Origin: RGIG1959 sp045604545
Lineage (GTDB): Bacteria > Bacillota > Clostridia > Oscillospirales > Acutalibacteraceae
NCBI GenBank assembly: GCA_045604545.1
Contig: JAZUOG010000047.1
Coordinates: 1-64,000, forward strand
Reading direction: 5' to 3'
DNA: 64,000 nt
Part shown: positions 1 to 8,384 of the stretch, in pieces
Layout of the letters: each line of letters starts with the position of its first letter
How positions within the stretch are numbered: position 1 is the stretch's first letter
Translations under genes and position numbers: made by a program
The notes under the pieces: model-generated
The model's input: only the letters and a program-made list of their open reading frames with translations
The model's database searches: none
Told to the model about the DNA's origin: nothing

Positions 1-615
1 GGGTCATGTAGACCACCCGCCGTAAGATTTCGGAAAATGTTGCGGCAATGCTCCGACAACGTAGGGGCGGCAAAAAGGGGCATTGTCCCGAAGGGACAAG
101 AGAGGTCGCCCCGGGGCGCCTGCCGCCCGTCGGATTTCGCACCAACCTGTCATTGCGAGGAGCGCAACGCGCGACGTGGCAATCTTTTGAAAGATTCCTC
201 GCTTGCGCTTCGGAATGACAAGGGCAAGAAGATTCTTGCGCTCTGTGCTCAGAATGACAGGAGAAAGCGAAGTTTGCACAATGTCATGGCGACCGTTGCC
301 TCCCTTGCCTAAAGGGAGGTGGCACGAGCGTATGCGAGTGACGGAGGGATTCTTTTTCCAAAAAACCTGCGGAAACCGATATCCCCCCGACGGCGAAGCC
401 GCCGTCGACCCCCTTTAGGCAAGGGGGTCATGAAGACCGCCCGCCGCAGGATTGGCATATTGTCACGGCTACGCACCAACCTGTCATTGCGAGGAGCGCG
501 ACGCGCGACGTGGCAATCTTTGCGGAAAGATTCTTGCGCTCTCCGCTCAGAATGACAGAGGACGGGTCTCCCGTCCCGCCCCCTTGCACACCATCACATG
601 AAGGATACCTGTATT
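1..615. repeat. Gene-free region of palindromic intergenic repeats
   Basis: No credible gene is visible; open frames here are short and repeat-derived. Two imperfect palindromic units open with TGTCATTGCGAG and close with AATGACA (148-220 and 482-557); a third, slightly diverged, lies at 14381-14449. A companion element of the form agaccNcNcgccgNaagatt occurs at 11-30, 434-453 and 14350-14369. A third family, seen at 311-352, contains GGAGGTGGCACGAG. The mirrored ends suggest stem-loop, MITE-like or REP-like elements. Confidence 0.7.
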
Positions 616-2097
616 ATGAATCTGCGCATTTACGGCGGGGTCTCCCGCTATGAACCCGAAAACATCTGCCGTCTGTTTTTGCCTCACGAAGCGGTCACGC
701 TGTGCGATGAGGTGACAACCGACGGCGGCATCTATATTGAAGGCGGTGTCGAGGGCGATACCGCCTCGGCGCGCGTGGTGCTGGACACCTTCGACCGCAC
801 ACTGACTGCTCCCGTTGCGGACAACGACCCGCTTCTTTCGCTGTGGGGCAAGCCCGCGGAATTCACCGTATCGAAGCTGCTTTACACACTCTTTTGCGAG
901 CTGTTTTCCACCTCTCAGCCGTGGGGTATGCTGACGGGAGTGCGCCCCGTCAAACTGCTTCGCCGCCTGACAGCGGCGGTGGGCGAAGAGGCGGCAACCG
1001 CCTATTTCCGCGATACCCTGCTTGTCAGCGACCAAAAAATCGCGCTGGCCGCCGCCACTCTCCACGCAGAAAACGCGGTGCTCCGTCTTTCCGCGCCGCA
1101 ATCCTGCAGTGTGTACATCTCCATTCCGTTTTGTCCCTCACGCTGTGCTTACTGCTCCTTTGTGTCCCACACCACCGAGCGGTCGCAATATCTCATTCCC
1201 GCCTATGTCAACCTGCTGTGCCGCGAAATCGACGAAACGGGACGGCTGATTTCTTCGCTCGGTCTGCGCCTTGACAGCATCTATATCGGCGGCGGCACCC
1301 CGACCACACTCAACGCCTCTCAGCTGACACAGCTGATGGCGGCGGTGACCCGTTCGTTTGATCTGTCAAACGTGAAGGAATACACCGTCGAAGCCGGGCG
1401 TCCCGACACGGTCACCCGTGACAAGCTCGAGGCGATCCTTTCGGGCGGTGCCACGCGCCTGAGCATCAATCCGCAAACGCTCGACGACACGGTGCTGAAA
1501 ACCGTCGGTCGCCGCCACACAACACAAGAATTTTTCGATGCCTTTGCGCTTGCCCGCGACGTGGGCTTCACCCACATCAACGCCGACCTCATCGCAGGAC
1601 TGCCCGGCGACACCCTTTCGGGATTTCGGCATTCTCTTGAAGGCGTGATGGCGCTGTCGCCCGAAAGCATCACCGTGCATACACTGTCCATGAAGCGTGC
1701 TTCCCATCTGGTGGTGCAGGGACGGGACGATTACGACGCGGGCGGCGACACACCGCTCATGGTGGGCGATGCCATTGACAAGCTCAAGGCGGGCGGCTAC
1801 CATTCCTACTACCTCTATCGCCAGAGCCGCTGTGTCGGCAACCAGGAAAACACGGGCTGGGCGAAAGATGGCCACGACGGTCTGTACAACGTGTTCATGA
1901 TGGACGAAACGCACACCGTCTTCGGTTGCGGTGCGGGCGCCGTCACCAAGCTCAAGGAGCCTGCAGGCGACCACATCGAACGGATTTTCAATTTCAAGTT
2001 CCCCTATGAATATGTCGATCGCTTCGACGACATGTTGTCCCGAAAACAACAGGTGGTGAGTTTTTATGAGCAATACGGACATCTCCATCACGCATGA
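616..2097 (+). CDS. hemZ: Coproporphyrinogen dehydrogenase HemZ (radical SAM)
   Basis: A 493-residue radical SAM enzyme of the HemZ family, which is assigned to oxygen-independent oxidation of coproporphyrinogen III in haem synthesis. The cluster-binding motif CPSRCAYC sits near residue 173, followed by a GGGTPT glycine-rich segment typical of HemN/HemZ SAM binding. The roughly 170 residues before it are the HemZ-type N-terminal extension, which distinguishes it from HemN/HemW. I chose ATG 616 over ATG 598 because GAAGGA lies about 10 bases before it and the family begins MNLRIYG-like. The end overlaps the next gene by 32 bases, implying coupled translation. Anaerobic Clostridia often keep hemZ without a full haem pathway, so the true substrate is uncertain. 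Confidence 0.9.
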   Translation: MNLRIYGGVSRYEPENICRLFLPHEAVTLCDEVTTDGGIYIEGGVEGDTASARVVLDTFDRTLTAPVADNDPLLSLWGKPAEFTVSKLLYTLFCELFSTSQPWGMLTGVRPVKLLRRLTAAVGEEAATAYFRDTLLVSDQKIALAAATLHAENAVLRLSAPQSCSVYISIPFCPSRCAYCSFVSHTTERSQYLIPAYVNLLCREIDETGRLISSLGLRLDSIYIGGGTPTTLNASQLTQLMAAVTRSFDLSNVKEYTVEAGRPDTVTRDKLEAILSGGATRLSINPQTLDDTVLKTVGRRHTTQEFFDAFALARDVGFTHINADLIAGLPGDTLSGFRHSLEGVMALSPESITVHTLSMKRASHLVVQGRDDYDAGGDTPLMVGDAIDKLKAGGYHSYYLYRQSRCVGNQENTGWAKDGHDGLYNVFMMDETHTVFGCGAGAVTKLKEPAGDHIERIFNFKFPYEYVDRFDDMLSRKQQVVSFYEQYGHLHHA

Positions 2098-3001
2098 GCT
2101 TGCCGATATCCTGCGGCGCTGTCACGATCCCGCCGCCTTCATCGCCGAGGAGGAGCGTCACTATGAACGCCAGATCGATGACGCCGCCGACCGTATCGCC
2201 GATGGCATTGACGGCTGTCGGCTGGTACTGCAATGCGGGCCGTCCTCTGTCGGCAAAACCACGACGGCTTTGAAGCTGTCCCGCGCACTTCGCCGGCGCG
2301 GCGTGGAAGCATTCGTGGTGTCACTGGATGATTTTTATCGCGGGGTTGACAAAGCGCCGCTCCTGCCGAACGGTCAATACGACTATGAATCCCCGCTGGC
2401 CATCGACCTCGAACAGCTTCGCGGCTGTATCACCGAGCTGACCGAAACGGGTAAGACTCTTTTACCGCGCTACAGCTTCACGGCGGGTGCCCCCGAAAAG
2501 GACAAAGTACCGCTCGTGACAAGCGGCAACTCCGCCGTCATTTTTGAAGGGATCCATGCGTTTTCGCCGATGATCCGCGAGCCGCTTGCCGAAAGCGGTA
2601 TCTTTCCCATGACGGTGTTCATCAACACCCGCAGTCGCTTTGTCGAGAACGGTGAAATACTGCTGTGCCGCCGCGATATCCGCTTGTCCCGTCGCTTGCT
2701 CCGCGATGTGCGCACGCGCGGCAGCTCGTTTTCCCACACCATGACCATGTGGGAGCAGGTGCTTCGCGGTGAAAACGAATATATTTTCCCCCACAAAGAC
2801 GCGGCACAGATCGTGCTGGATACCACGATGGGTTATGAGCCGTGTATACTCGCGCCCCTCATCGTCCCCCAACTGAAAACCCTGTACGGCACACCCTATG
2901 AAGACAAGGCGCGCCGTTTTGAAGAGGTGTATGCCCGTTTCCCGTCCGTTGCGCTGTCCGCCCTTCCCGCAGACAGTCTCCTTCGTGAATTTGTGGGCTG
3001 A
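2066..3001 (+). CDS. Uridine kinase-like P-loop kinase
   Basis: A 311-residue protein of the phosphoribulokinase/uridine kinase superfamily. The Walker A motif GPSSVGKTT is near residues 57-65, followed by VVSLDDFYRG, the family's substrate-side Asp segment. A later VIFEGIHAF matches the Walker B-like strand. The common clostridial homologue carries N-terminal TGS/ThrRS-like domains before this kinase; here only a short N-terminal helix precedes it. The start ATG lies inside the hemZ reading frame with a GTGGTGAG-like ribosome site. The superfamily assignment is firm, but uridine as substrate is inferred from family resemblance only. Confidence 0.8.
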   Translation: MSNTDISITHELADILRRCHDPAAFIAEEERHYERQIDDAADRIADGIDGCRLVLQCGPSSVGKTTTALKLSRALRRRGVEAFVVSLDDFYRGVDKAPLLPNGQYDYESPLAIDLEQLRGCITELTETGKTLLPRYSFTAGAPEKDKVPLVTSGNSAVIFEGIHAFSPMIREPLAESGIFPMTVFINTRSRFVENGEILLCRRDIRLSRRLLRDVRTRGSSFSHTMTMWEQVLRGENEYIFPHKDAAQIVLDTTMGYEPCILAPLIVPQLKTLYGTPYEDKARRFEEVYARFPSVALSALPADSLLREFVG

Positions 3002-3022
3002 CGGCTTTTTTTGCTTTTCCTC

Positions 3023-3051
3023 TTGCGAAATACCGTCAAACGCGGTATACT
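3023..3051 (+). promoter_or_regulatory. Sigma-A promoter of zinc-ribbon gene
   Basis: TTGCGA (3023-3028) and TATACT (3046-3051) are separated by 17 bases, about 50 bases upstream of the ATG at 3102. Confidence 0.7.
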
Positions 3052-3101
3052 GGACATATACACCGATCCTGTGAACCATGAAACAGAAAGGATGACGCCC
3101 C

Positions 3102-3458
3102 ATGGCAACTTTTGAAAGCATTCTCAATACCGTGCGCGATGCCGCCGTCACCACCGGTCAGAAAGCCTCCGACCTCGCCGCCAGAACCAAGCTCAAGATG
3201 GCCATCGACACGCAGGAAAAGAAGCTCGCCGCCGCCTTCGAAGGCATCGGTCGCCTGATGTATGACACCGAGAAAAACGGCACCGACAACGCCGATATGA
3301 TCGCGACCTCCTATCAGACCGTCGAAGAACTGCAAAAAGAACTCGACGTTCTGCGCGACAAACTGGCGCAGATGAAGGGCGCGGTGCGTTGCGCGGCGTG
3401 CGGTACTTCCAACGAATTTGACGCCGAGTTCTGCAAAAAGTGCGGAAAGGCTTTGTGA
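3102..3458 (+). CDS. Small helical protein with C-terminal zinc ribbon
   Basis: 118 residues. The first 90 are charged and helical, suggesting a coiled coil. The last 22 form a CxxC...CxxC zinc ribbon (CAACG ... CKKCG) ending close to the C-terminus. An AGAAAGGATG ribosome site precedes the ATG and the gene has its own promoter. Such zinc-ribbon/coiled-coil proteins are common and uncharacterised in Clostridia. No enzymatic motif is visible and no function is assigned. Confidence 0.75.
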   Translation: MATFESILNTVRDAAVTTGQKASDLAARTKLKMAIDTQEKKLAAAFEGIGRLMYDTEKNGTDNADMIATSYQTVEELQKELDVLRDKLAQMKGAVRCAACGTSNEFDAEFCKKCGKAL

Positions 3459-3516
3459 TTTTTCACAAAATTTGCGGTTTCTTGGGGATATTTGCCCGAA
3501 ACCTGCAAAAAAACAC

Positions 3517-3545
3517 TTGCAATCTTCCCCGTTATGCGATACACT
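3517..3545 (+). promoter_or_regulatory. Sigma-A promoter of mazG
   Basis: TTGCAA (3517-3522), 17-base spacer, TACACT (3540-3545), followed about 50 bases later by the TTG start of mazG. Confidence 0.65.
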
Positions 3546-3598
3546 TAAGCGTGACGGCAAAATTTCCCTGTCCTGAAATCAGAAAGGTGTGACGTGTT

Positions 3599-4402
3599 TT
3601 GTCAGCGGATATTCAAGCCAAAAAACACTATACCACCGACGATCTTCTCAGCATCATGAAGGCGCTCCGCGCGCCCGACGGTTGCCCGTGGGACCGCGAA
3701 CAGACCCACCGCTCCATTCGCGCCGACCTCATCGAAGAGACCTATGAGCTTGCCGAGGCACTTGACTCGGGCGATGATGCGGCGATGTGCGAGGAGCTCG
3801 GTGATGTGCTTCTTCAGGTCGTGTTCCATGCCGAGATCGCCGCGGAGGACGGACGCTTCACCTATGACGACATTGTCGACGGGATCTGCCAGAAGCTGAT
3901 CACCCGTCACCCCCATGTGTTCGGGGACGCGGTCGCAGAAGATGCCGCCGCCGTTCTCAAAACGTGGGATGCCGTCAAACGGCAAACCAAGGGCGACGCC
4001 GCCCAGAGCACGTTGCTCAGAAATCTGCCCCGTTCGCTTCCCGCGCTGATGCGCGCCGCGAAGGTGCAAAACCGCGCCAAGCGCGTCGGGTTCGACTGGC
4101 CGACGATCGACGGTGCCCTTCAGGCACTCGACAACGAAACGGTCGAGCTCAAAGACGCCATTGCCGGCGGCGATCAAGCCGCCATCGACGAGGAATTCGG
4201 CGATCTGCTGTTTTCCGCCGTCAACGTGTCGCGTTTTCTGAAGGTGGACGCCGAGTTGTCGCTTTCCGCCGCGACCGACAAATTCATTCGCCGTTTCACG
4301 CGGGTGGAGACCCTCGCCGCCGAGCGCGGCATCGACATGACCGCCGCTTCTCTTTCGGAACTCGATGCCCTGTGGGACATCGCCAAATCCGAGGAAGCCT
4401 GA
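3599..4402 (+). CDS. mazG: Nucleoside triphosphate pyrophosphohydrolase MazG
   Basis: 267 residues, matching the usual two-domain MazG length. The N-terminal domain has GCPWDREQTH and then the EExxE metal-binding helix (EETYELAEA) with ELGDVL. The second copy has DEEFGDLLFS near the C-terminal third. MazG hydrolyses NTPs and dNTPs to monophosphates and pyrophosphate, cleaning the nucleotide pool. The start is TTG at 3599, supported by AAAGGTG about 10 bases upstream; the first in-frame ATG is far inside the conserved domain. It has its own promoter and is followed by hup. Confidence 0.92.
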   Translation: MSADIQAKKHYTTDDLLSIMKALRAPDGCPWDREQTHRSIRADLIEETYELAEALDSGDDAAMCEELGDVLLQVVFHAEIAAEDGRFTYDDIVDGICQKLITRHPHVFGDAVAEDAAAVLKTWDAVKRQTKGDAAQSTLLRNLPRSLPALMRAAKVQNRAKRVGFDWPTIDGALQALDNETVELKDAIAGGDQAAIDEEFGDLLFSAVNVSRFLKVDAELSLSAATDKFIRRFTRVETLAAERGIDMTAASLSELDALWDIAKSEEA

Positions 4403-4468
4403 CCCCGATATCCGACCGCGTTTTCGCGTAAGATATAGTAACTCTAAAATTTTAGGAGGTAATTCATC

Positions 4469-4744
4469 ATGAAAAAAGCAGAACTCATTGAAGCTGTTGC
4501 AAAGAAAGCTGATCTCACCAAGAAAGACGCCGACAAGGCCATCTCCGCTGTGATCGACGCCATCACCGAGGCTCTCGCCGCCGGCGACAAAGTCCAGCTC
4601 CTCGGCTTCGGCACCTTCGAAGTCCGCGAGCGCAGCGCCCGCACCGGCATCAACCCCCTCACCAAGGCTCAGATCGAGATCCCCGCTTCCAAGCAGCCCG
4701 CTTTCAAAGCCGGCGCCGCTCTGAAGAACGCTGTTGCGAAATAA
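4469..4744 (+). CDS. hup: DNA-binding protein HU
   Basis: 91 residues, the standard HU length. The dimerisation helices (MKKAELIEAVAKKA) are followed by the DNA-embracing arm with GFGTFEVRERSAR and the conserved GINP tip. HU bends and compacts DNA. A strong AGGAGGT site precedes the ATG. A stem-loop terminator lies directly downstream. Placement just before rqcP is the arrangement seen in many Firmicutes. Confidence 0.96.
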   Translation: MKKAELIEAVAKKADLTKKDADKAISAVIDAITEALAAGDKVQLLGFGTFEVRERSARTGINPLTKAQIEIPASKQPAFKAGAALKNAVAK

Positions 4745-4763
4745 TGTTCCCTTGCAAATCTCC

Positions 4764-4793
4764 ATCGGCGCAGAGGCTTCTGCGCCGATTTTC
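4764..4793 (+). terminator. Terminator after hup
   Basis: Perfect 11-bp stem (4764-4774 with 4779-4789), GGCT loop, then a short T run. It separates hup from rqcP. Confidence 0.75.
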
Positions 4794-4824
4794 CTTATCT
4801 TGTCCCGAAAAGGAGGATCTTTCC

Positions 4825-5064
4825 ATGCGACTGGATAAATATCTGAAGGTCTCGCGACTGATCAAACGCCGCACCGTCGCCAACGAAGCGTGCGATGCGG
4901 GTCGTGTCACCGTCAACGGCAAGGTCGCCCGCGCCTCCTATGACGTGAAGGTCGGCGATGTCGTTGAGCTGACCCTCGGCAATCGCGCCGTCAAGGTGGA
5001 GATCGTTTCCGTGCAGGAAACGGTCGCCAAAAACGATGCCGCGATGCTGTATACCATTCTGTGA
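4825..5064 (+). CDS. rqcP: S4-domain ribosome quality control protein RqcP
   Basis: 79 residues forming one S4 RNA-binding domain: MRLDKYLKVSRLIKRRT, then AGRVTVNGK and a VGDVVEL strand, the hallmark of the YabO/RqcP family. In Bacillus this protein works with RqcH on stalled 50S subunits to add C-terminal alanine tails. The ATG at 4825 has AGGAGG (4811-4816) at good spacing. An upstream in-frame ATG at 4744 would run through the hup terminator and is rejected. Confidence 0.9.
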   Translation: MRLDKYLKVSRLIKRRTVANEACDAGRVTVNGKVARASYDVKVGDVVELTLGNRAVKVEIVSVQETVAKNDAAMLYTIL

Positions 5065-5068
5065 ATAG

Positions 5069-5117
5069 ACCGCCTCCCTCTCGCATATATATGCGACAAA
5101 AAGGAGGCGGTTTTTTC
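5069..5117 (+). terminator. Two-tier hairpin terminator overlapping the ymxH ribosome site
   Basis: An outer 9-bp stem (5069-5077 with 5103-5111) encloses a perfect 16-base palindrome (5081-5096) and is followed by TTTTTTC. The 3' arm contains the GGAGG that would serve as ribosome-binding site of ymxH (ATG 5119). Confidence 0.75.
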
Positions 5118-5118
5118 T

Positions 5119-5424
5119 ATGTTTTGCAGAATCACGGACATGCACGAAAAAGAGGTCATCAACGTGTGCAACGGCAGTCGGCTCGGGTGCGTGGACGATG
5201 TGGAGATCGACACCTGCACCGCTCAGCTGTGCGCCATCGTCATTCACGGTCGCCCCAAAGCGCTCGGATTGATGGGTCATGAGGAGGATATCCTCATTCC
5301 GTGGAAGGAAATCGAGGTCATCGGCGAGGAAACCATTCTGGTCAATCGCCCCGCAGGCGAGGCGGGTTGCGGTTCTCCCCGACGAGCGGGACTGTTCGGC
5401 GGGATCTTTAAGGGCAGAGTATAA
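5119..5424 (+). CDS. YlmC/YmxH family PRC-barrel protein
   Basis: 101 residues. The MFCRITDMHEKEVINV opening and the following G-x-RLGCVDDVEID segment match the YlmC/YmxH family, a small PRC-barrel-like group found mainly in spore formers and often annotated as sporulation-associated. The biochemical role is not known. The start is ATG 5119, because the family begins immediately before RI(S/T)D. The ribosome site GGAGG lies within the 3' arm of the preceding terminator hairpin. The C-terminal tail (about 15 residues, Gly/Arg-rich) extends beyond the core domain. Confidence 0.85.
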   Translation: MFCRITDMHEKEVINVCNGSRLGCVDDVEIDTCTAQLCAIVIHGRPKALGLMGHEEDILIPWKEIEVIGEETILVNRPAGEAGCGSPRRAGLFGGIFKGRV

Positions 5425-5436
5425 GGGCAATGATAT

Positions 5437-5545
5437 CCGCGACGACTGTCGCGGGTGATATTCGCACTTCGTGCGAGTGATATTTGCCCTTAAGGGCAAG
5501 TGATATATCGCCTGTCGGCGATGTGAAGGAGTCGGCTTCGCCGAC
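5437..5545. repeat. Train of five mini-hairpins
   Basis: Five different perfect hairpins follow one another: 5437-5454, 5462-5476, 5485-5498, 5507-5522 and 5531-5545. The first four are followed by a near-constant GTGATAT-like spacer. Loops are tiny (0-4 bases). It is followed at 5556-5612 by a sequence also found at 14280-14335 (gcaatgaaaaatgaat...), so it belongs to a mobile or amplified intergenic repeat. The function is unknown. Confidence 0.75.
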
Positions 5546-5610
5546 GGATTGTAAAAGGGCAATGAAAAATGAATGATGAATCATGAAAAATTGCGGAGTC
5601 GCGTTTCACG

Positions 5611-5802
5611 CTACCGTTCCCTTACGGGAACGCGGCGGGAGCCCCTAAAGGGATTTCCTTCGGTCACAAGCCCCCGCCCTACCACATGAGACAACAAGCA
5701 TCGTCTGTTTTGGGTACATATTGTGACAAAATAGGCGCCGGGAGCACTGTAATCGTGGTGCTTCAGACGGGGGTGTTTTCTTTGAGGAAATGGATCCTTC
5801 AT
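5611..5802 (-). pseudogene. Remnant of REP-associated (Y1/IS200-like) transposase, RAYT
   Basis: About 63 residues. The opening, MKDPFPQRKHPRLKHHDY followed by SAPGAYFVTICTQNR, is the N-terminus of RAYT-type Y1 transposases: basic leader, then a YFVTICT strand. The frame then runs into palindromic repeat sequence and stops. The HUH motif, the catalytic Tyr and the rest of the roughly 180-250 residue protein are missing. Its position against palindromic repeats fits the known RAYT/REP association. It is a fragment and should not be functional. Confidence 0.7.
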
Positions 5803-5829
5803 GTATATCACCACTGGGATTGTATAATA

Positions 5830-5869
5830 AAACCCGCAGATGCAATGCACAATATGCCTCTGCGGGTTT
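5830..5869 (-). terminator. Bidirectional terminator downstream of Gfo/Idh gene
   Basis: Perfect 11-bp stem (5830-5840 with 5859-5869) with T-rich flanks on both strands. It ends the leftward oxidoreductase transcript. Confidence 0.75.
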
Positions 5870-5905
5870 TTGTTTCAAAAAATGTATAAATTTCACAGCT
5901 CTTTT

Positions 5906-6946
5906 TTACATATTCGCTTCTTCGACGTGGATAAAGGCGCTTTCGCGGACCGCGCGGTCGGCGGCGATGGCGACCTTGAACGCCGAATAGGCTTGTTCAA
6001 TGTCGGGGGCGTGGGTGGGACGATCTTCGATCATATCGATGAGCGCGCACAGCTGTTTGTACATCGGCTTGTATTTGCTTTGCACGTTGATGATCTCGGT
6101 GGCACCCGTCGAAAGGCGGAACAGCTCGATGCAGTCACCCATCTCGGTGTCGGTGCCGCGGTTGGCGTTCATCGTCAGACGAATGCGACCCTTGGTACCG
6201 ATGAATTCCTTGACGTTGGCGGAGGAGAAGGTCTGACCCCAGCCGGCTTCGTAGTACGCCATGGCGCCGCTTTGCAGACGCATACAAATCATACCGTAGT
6301 TAACCATGCCCGGCTCGAGGTCTTCGTCGACCGTCACGCCGTGTCCGAGCACTTCCACAACGGGAGAGCCCGCAAACCACTGGATAATATCCATGTAGTG
6401 CACGCCGCAGTCGAGAATGGGGGAGCAGTCGTTGAGAAGGCGCTTATACCGCGGCCAGTTGAGGGCGTGGTGGTTCTGGGTCATGCGCGCCACGCGAAGC
6501 TCGCCGATCTCGCCGTTCCAGATAAGCTCGCGGATCTTGTTATAGGTGTCGTTGTGACGGAGAATGTAGGCGACCAGCACCCGAAGACCTTCCTTCTCCG
6601 CTTCTTTGACGACGCGGTAAAACTCCTTGCCGTCTTCTTTGGTCGCCGCAATGGGCTTTTCACACAGCACGTGCTTTTTCGCGGCAAGGCACTCCTTGAG
6701 AATGGACAGGTGGGTGTTGACATAGGTCGCGATGATCACGATGTCGAGTTCGGGGAGATTGAGAAACTCATGATAATCGGTGCCGTAATGAGCGGCATGA
6801 TACTTTTTGGCAAACAGCTTTGCCTGTTCCTCGTTGGTATCGACGACGGCGACAATGTTGAGATTGTCGCGCCAGTACATGTCGTCCAAGTGGTCACCAC
6901 CGATACGACCGCAACCGATGAGCATAACGCCGTAGGTTTTGTTCAT
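5906..6946 (-). CDS. Gfo/Idh/MocA family NAD(P)-dependent oxidoreductase
   Basis: 346 residues. The N-terminal Rossmann fold has GCGRIGGDH near residue 8. The family lysine motif CEKPIA lies about 100 residues later, and the C-terminal alpha/beta Gfo/Idh fold contains MDIIQWFAG. Members oxidise or reduce sugars and inositols; the substrate cannot be read from sequence. The start at 6946 (MNKTYG) has AAGGAG at good spacing, better than ATG 6979. It lies 16 bases after radA and may be co-transcribed with it, though the functions are unrelated. Confidence 0.85.
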   Translation of the reverse strand: MNKTYGVMLIGCGRIGGDHLDDMYWRDNLNIVAVVDTNEEQAKLFAKKYHAAHYGTDYHEFLNLPELDIVIIATYVNTHLSILKECLAAKKHVLCEKPIAATKEDGKEFYRVVKEAEKEGLRVLVAYILRHNDTYNKIRELIWNGEIGELRVARMTQNHHALNWPRYKRLLNDCSPILDCGVHYMDIIQWFAGSPVVEVLGHGVTVDEDLEPGMVNYGMICMRLQSGAMAYYEAGWGQTFSSANVKEFIGTKGRIRLTMNANRGTDTEMGDCIELFRLSTGATEIINVQSKYKPMYKQLCALIDMIEDRPTHAPDIEQAYSAFKVAIAADRAVRESAFIHVEEANM

Positions 6947-6962
6947 GATGATCGTCTCCTTC

Positions 6963-8315
6963 TCAGTGAATCGCTTCATACGCTTCGCGAACCGTTCTGA
7001 CGCCGATGAGGGTCACGCCGTCGGGTGAGAGCAGTCCGTCGAGATTGTGCATGGGTAAAATGATACGGGTGAAACCGAGGCGCGCCGCCTCGTTGACACG
7101 TTGTTGGGCGGCGTTGACCGCGCGTACCTCGCCCGCCAGTCCGATCTCGCCGAAGGCGAGGGCGTCGTGCGGCAGGGGGGTGTCTTTGAGTCCCGACACC
7201 AATGCCATCGCGACGGCAAGATCCGCCGCGGGTTCTTCAAGTTTCAGACCGCCGACGATGTTGATATACACATCGAGGGTGGAGAAGAAATAGCCGGCTC
7301 GTTTTTCGAGCACCGCCAGAATTAGATTGAGGCGGTTATAGTCAAAGCCCGTCGACATACGTCGTGCGTTGCCGAAGGCGCTGGGAGTGACAAGACCTTG
7401 TACTTCTGCCAGGAGCGGGCGACTGCCTTCCATCGTGCAGGCGATGCAGGTGCCGCTGACATTATCGAGGCGACCCGAGAGCAACATCTGTGACGGGTTT
7501 TCCACCTCGCGCAGGCCTTTGTCGCCCATTTCAAACACGCCGATCTCGTTTGTCGAGCCGTAGCGGTTTTTGGCGCAACGGAGCAAGCGGTAGGTCGTGT
7601 GACGTTCGCCCTCAAAACTGAGGACGCAGTCGACAATGTGTTCCATCACTTTCGGACCTGCGATCGCGCCGTCTTTGTTGACGTGACCGACGATGAACAC
7701 GGGCAGATCGATCGCCTTGCAGGCGTTCATGATGGCGGAGGTGCATTCTCTGACCTGTGTGACGCTTCCCGCGCTTGACGCGACAGCGGACAACGTCATC
7801 GTCTGGATCGAGTCGACAATGAGCAGGTCGGGGCGAACGGAGTCCACCGCCGCGAGCATCGTGTCGACATCGTTTTCACACAGCACGAACAGCCGCTCGG
7901 TGTTGACACCCAGACGATCGGCGCGCAGGCGGATCTGTCGTGCGGATTCCTCGCCCGATACATATAATATCGTATGCGTCTCGCCGACGCTTCGCGCCAC
8001 CTGAAGAAGCAACGTGCTTTTGCCGATGCCGGGATCGCCGCCGATGAGCATCAGCCCGCCGGGAACGATGCCGCCACCGAGAACACGGTCAAGCTCGGGC
8101 ATACCCGTGGACATACGCGCTTCGTTTTTTTCGTCGATGTCGGCGAGTTTTTTCGGGGTAACGGTGACAGCGGGACGGGCGGCGGCGGTCGTCTTCTGAC
8201 GCACCTCTTCGCTGAGGGTGTTCCACGCACCGCAGGAAGGACACTGACCGCTCCAACGCGCCGTTTCGGCACCGCATTCACAGCAAACATATACGGTTTT
8301 CGCTTTGGCGGCCAT
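6963..8315 (-). CDS. radA: DNA repair protein RadA
   Basis: 450 residues, the usual length. N-terminal zinc finger C11/C14-C25/C28, RecA-like core with Walker A GGDPGIGKST near residue 92, the RadA-specific KNRYG motif, and a C-terminal Lon-protease-like domain. RadA processes recombination intermediates through branch migration. A GAGGTGAC ribosome site precedes the ATG at 8315. Confidence 0.95.
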   Translation of the reverse strand: MAAKAKTVYVCCECGAETARWSGQCPSCGAWNTLSEEVRQKTTAAARPAVTVTPKKLADIDEKNEARMSTGMPELDRVLGGGIVPGGLMLIGGDPGIGKSTLLLQVARSVGETHTILYVSGEESARQIRLRADRLGVNTERLFVLCENDVDTMLAAVDSVRPDLLIVDSIQTMTLSAVASSAGSVTQVRECTSAIMNACKAIDLPVFIVGHVNKDGAIAGPKVMEHIVDCVLSFEGERHTTYRLLRCAKNRYGSTNEIGVFEMGDKGLREVENPSQMLLSGRLDNVSGTCIACTMEGSRPLLAEVQGLVTPSAFGNARRMSTGFDYNRLNLILAVLEKRAGYFFSTLDVYINIVGGLKLEEPAADLAVAMALVSGLKDTPLPHDALAFGEIGLAGEVRAVNAAQQRVNEAARLGFTRIILPMHNLDGLLSPDGVTLIGVRTVREAYEAIH

Positions 8316-8384
8316 CGCTTGTCACCTCGTTTTCAAAACCATCGTCAGTATATCACAGCTGTCGTGATTTTCAAGTGGTTTTCG

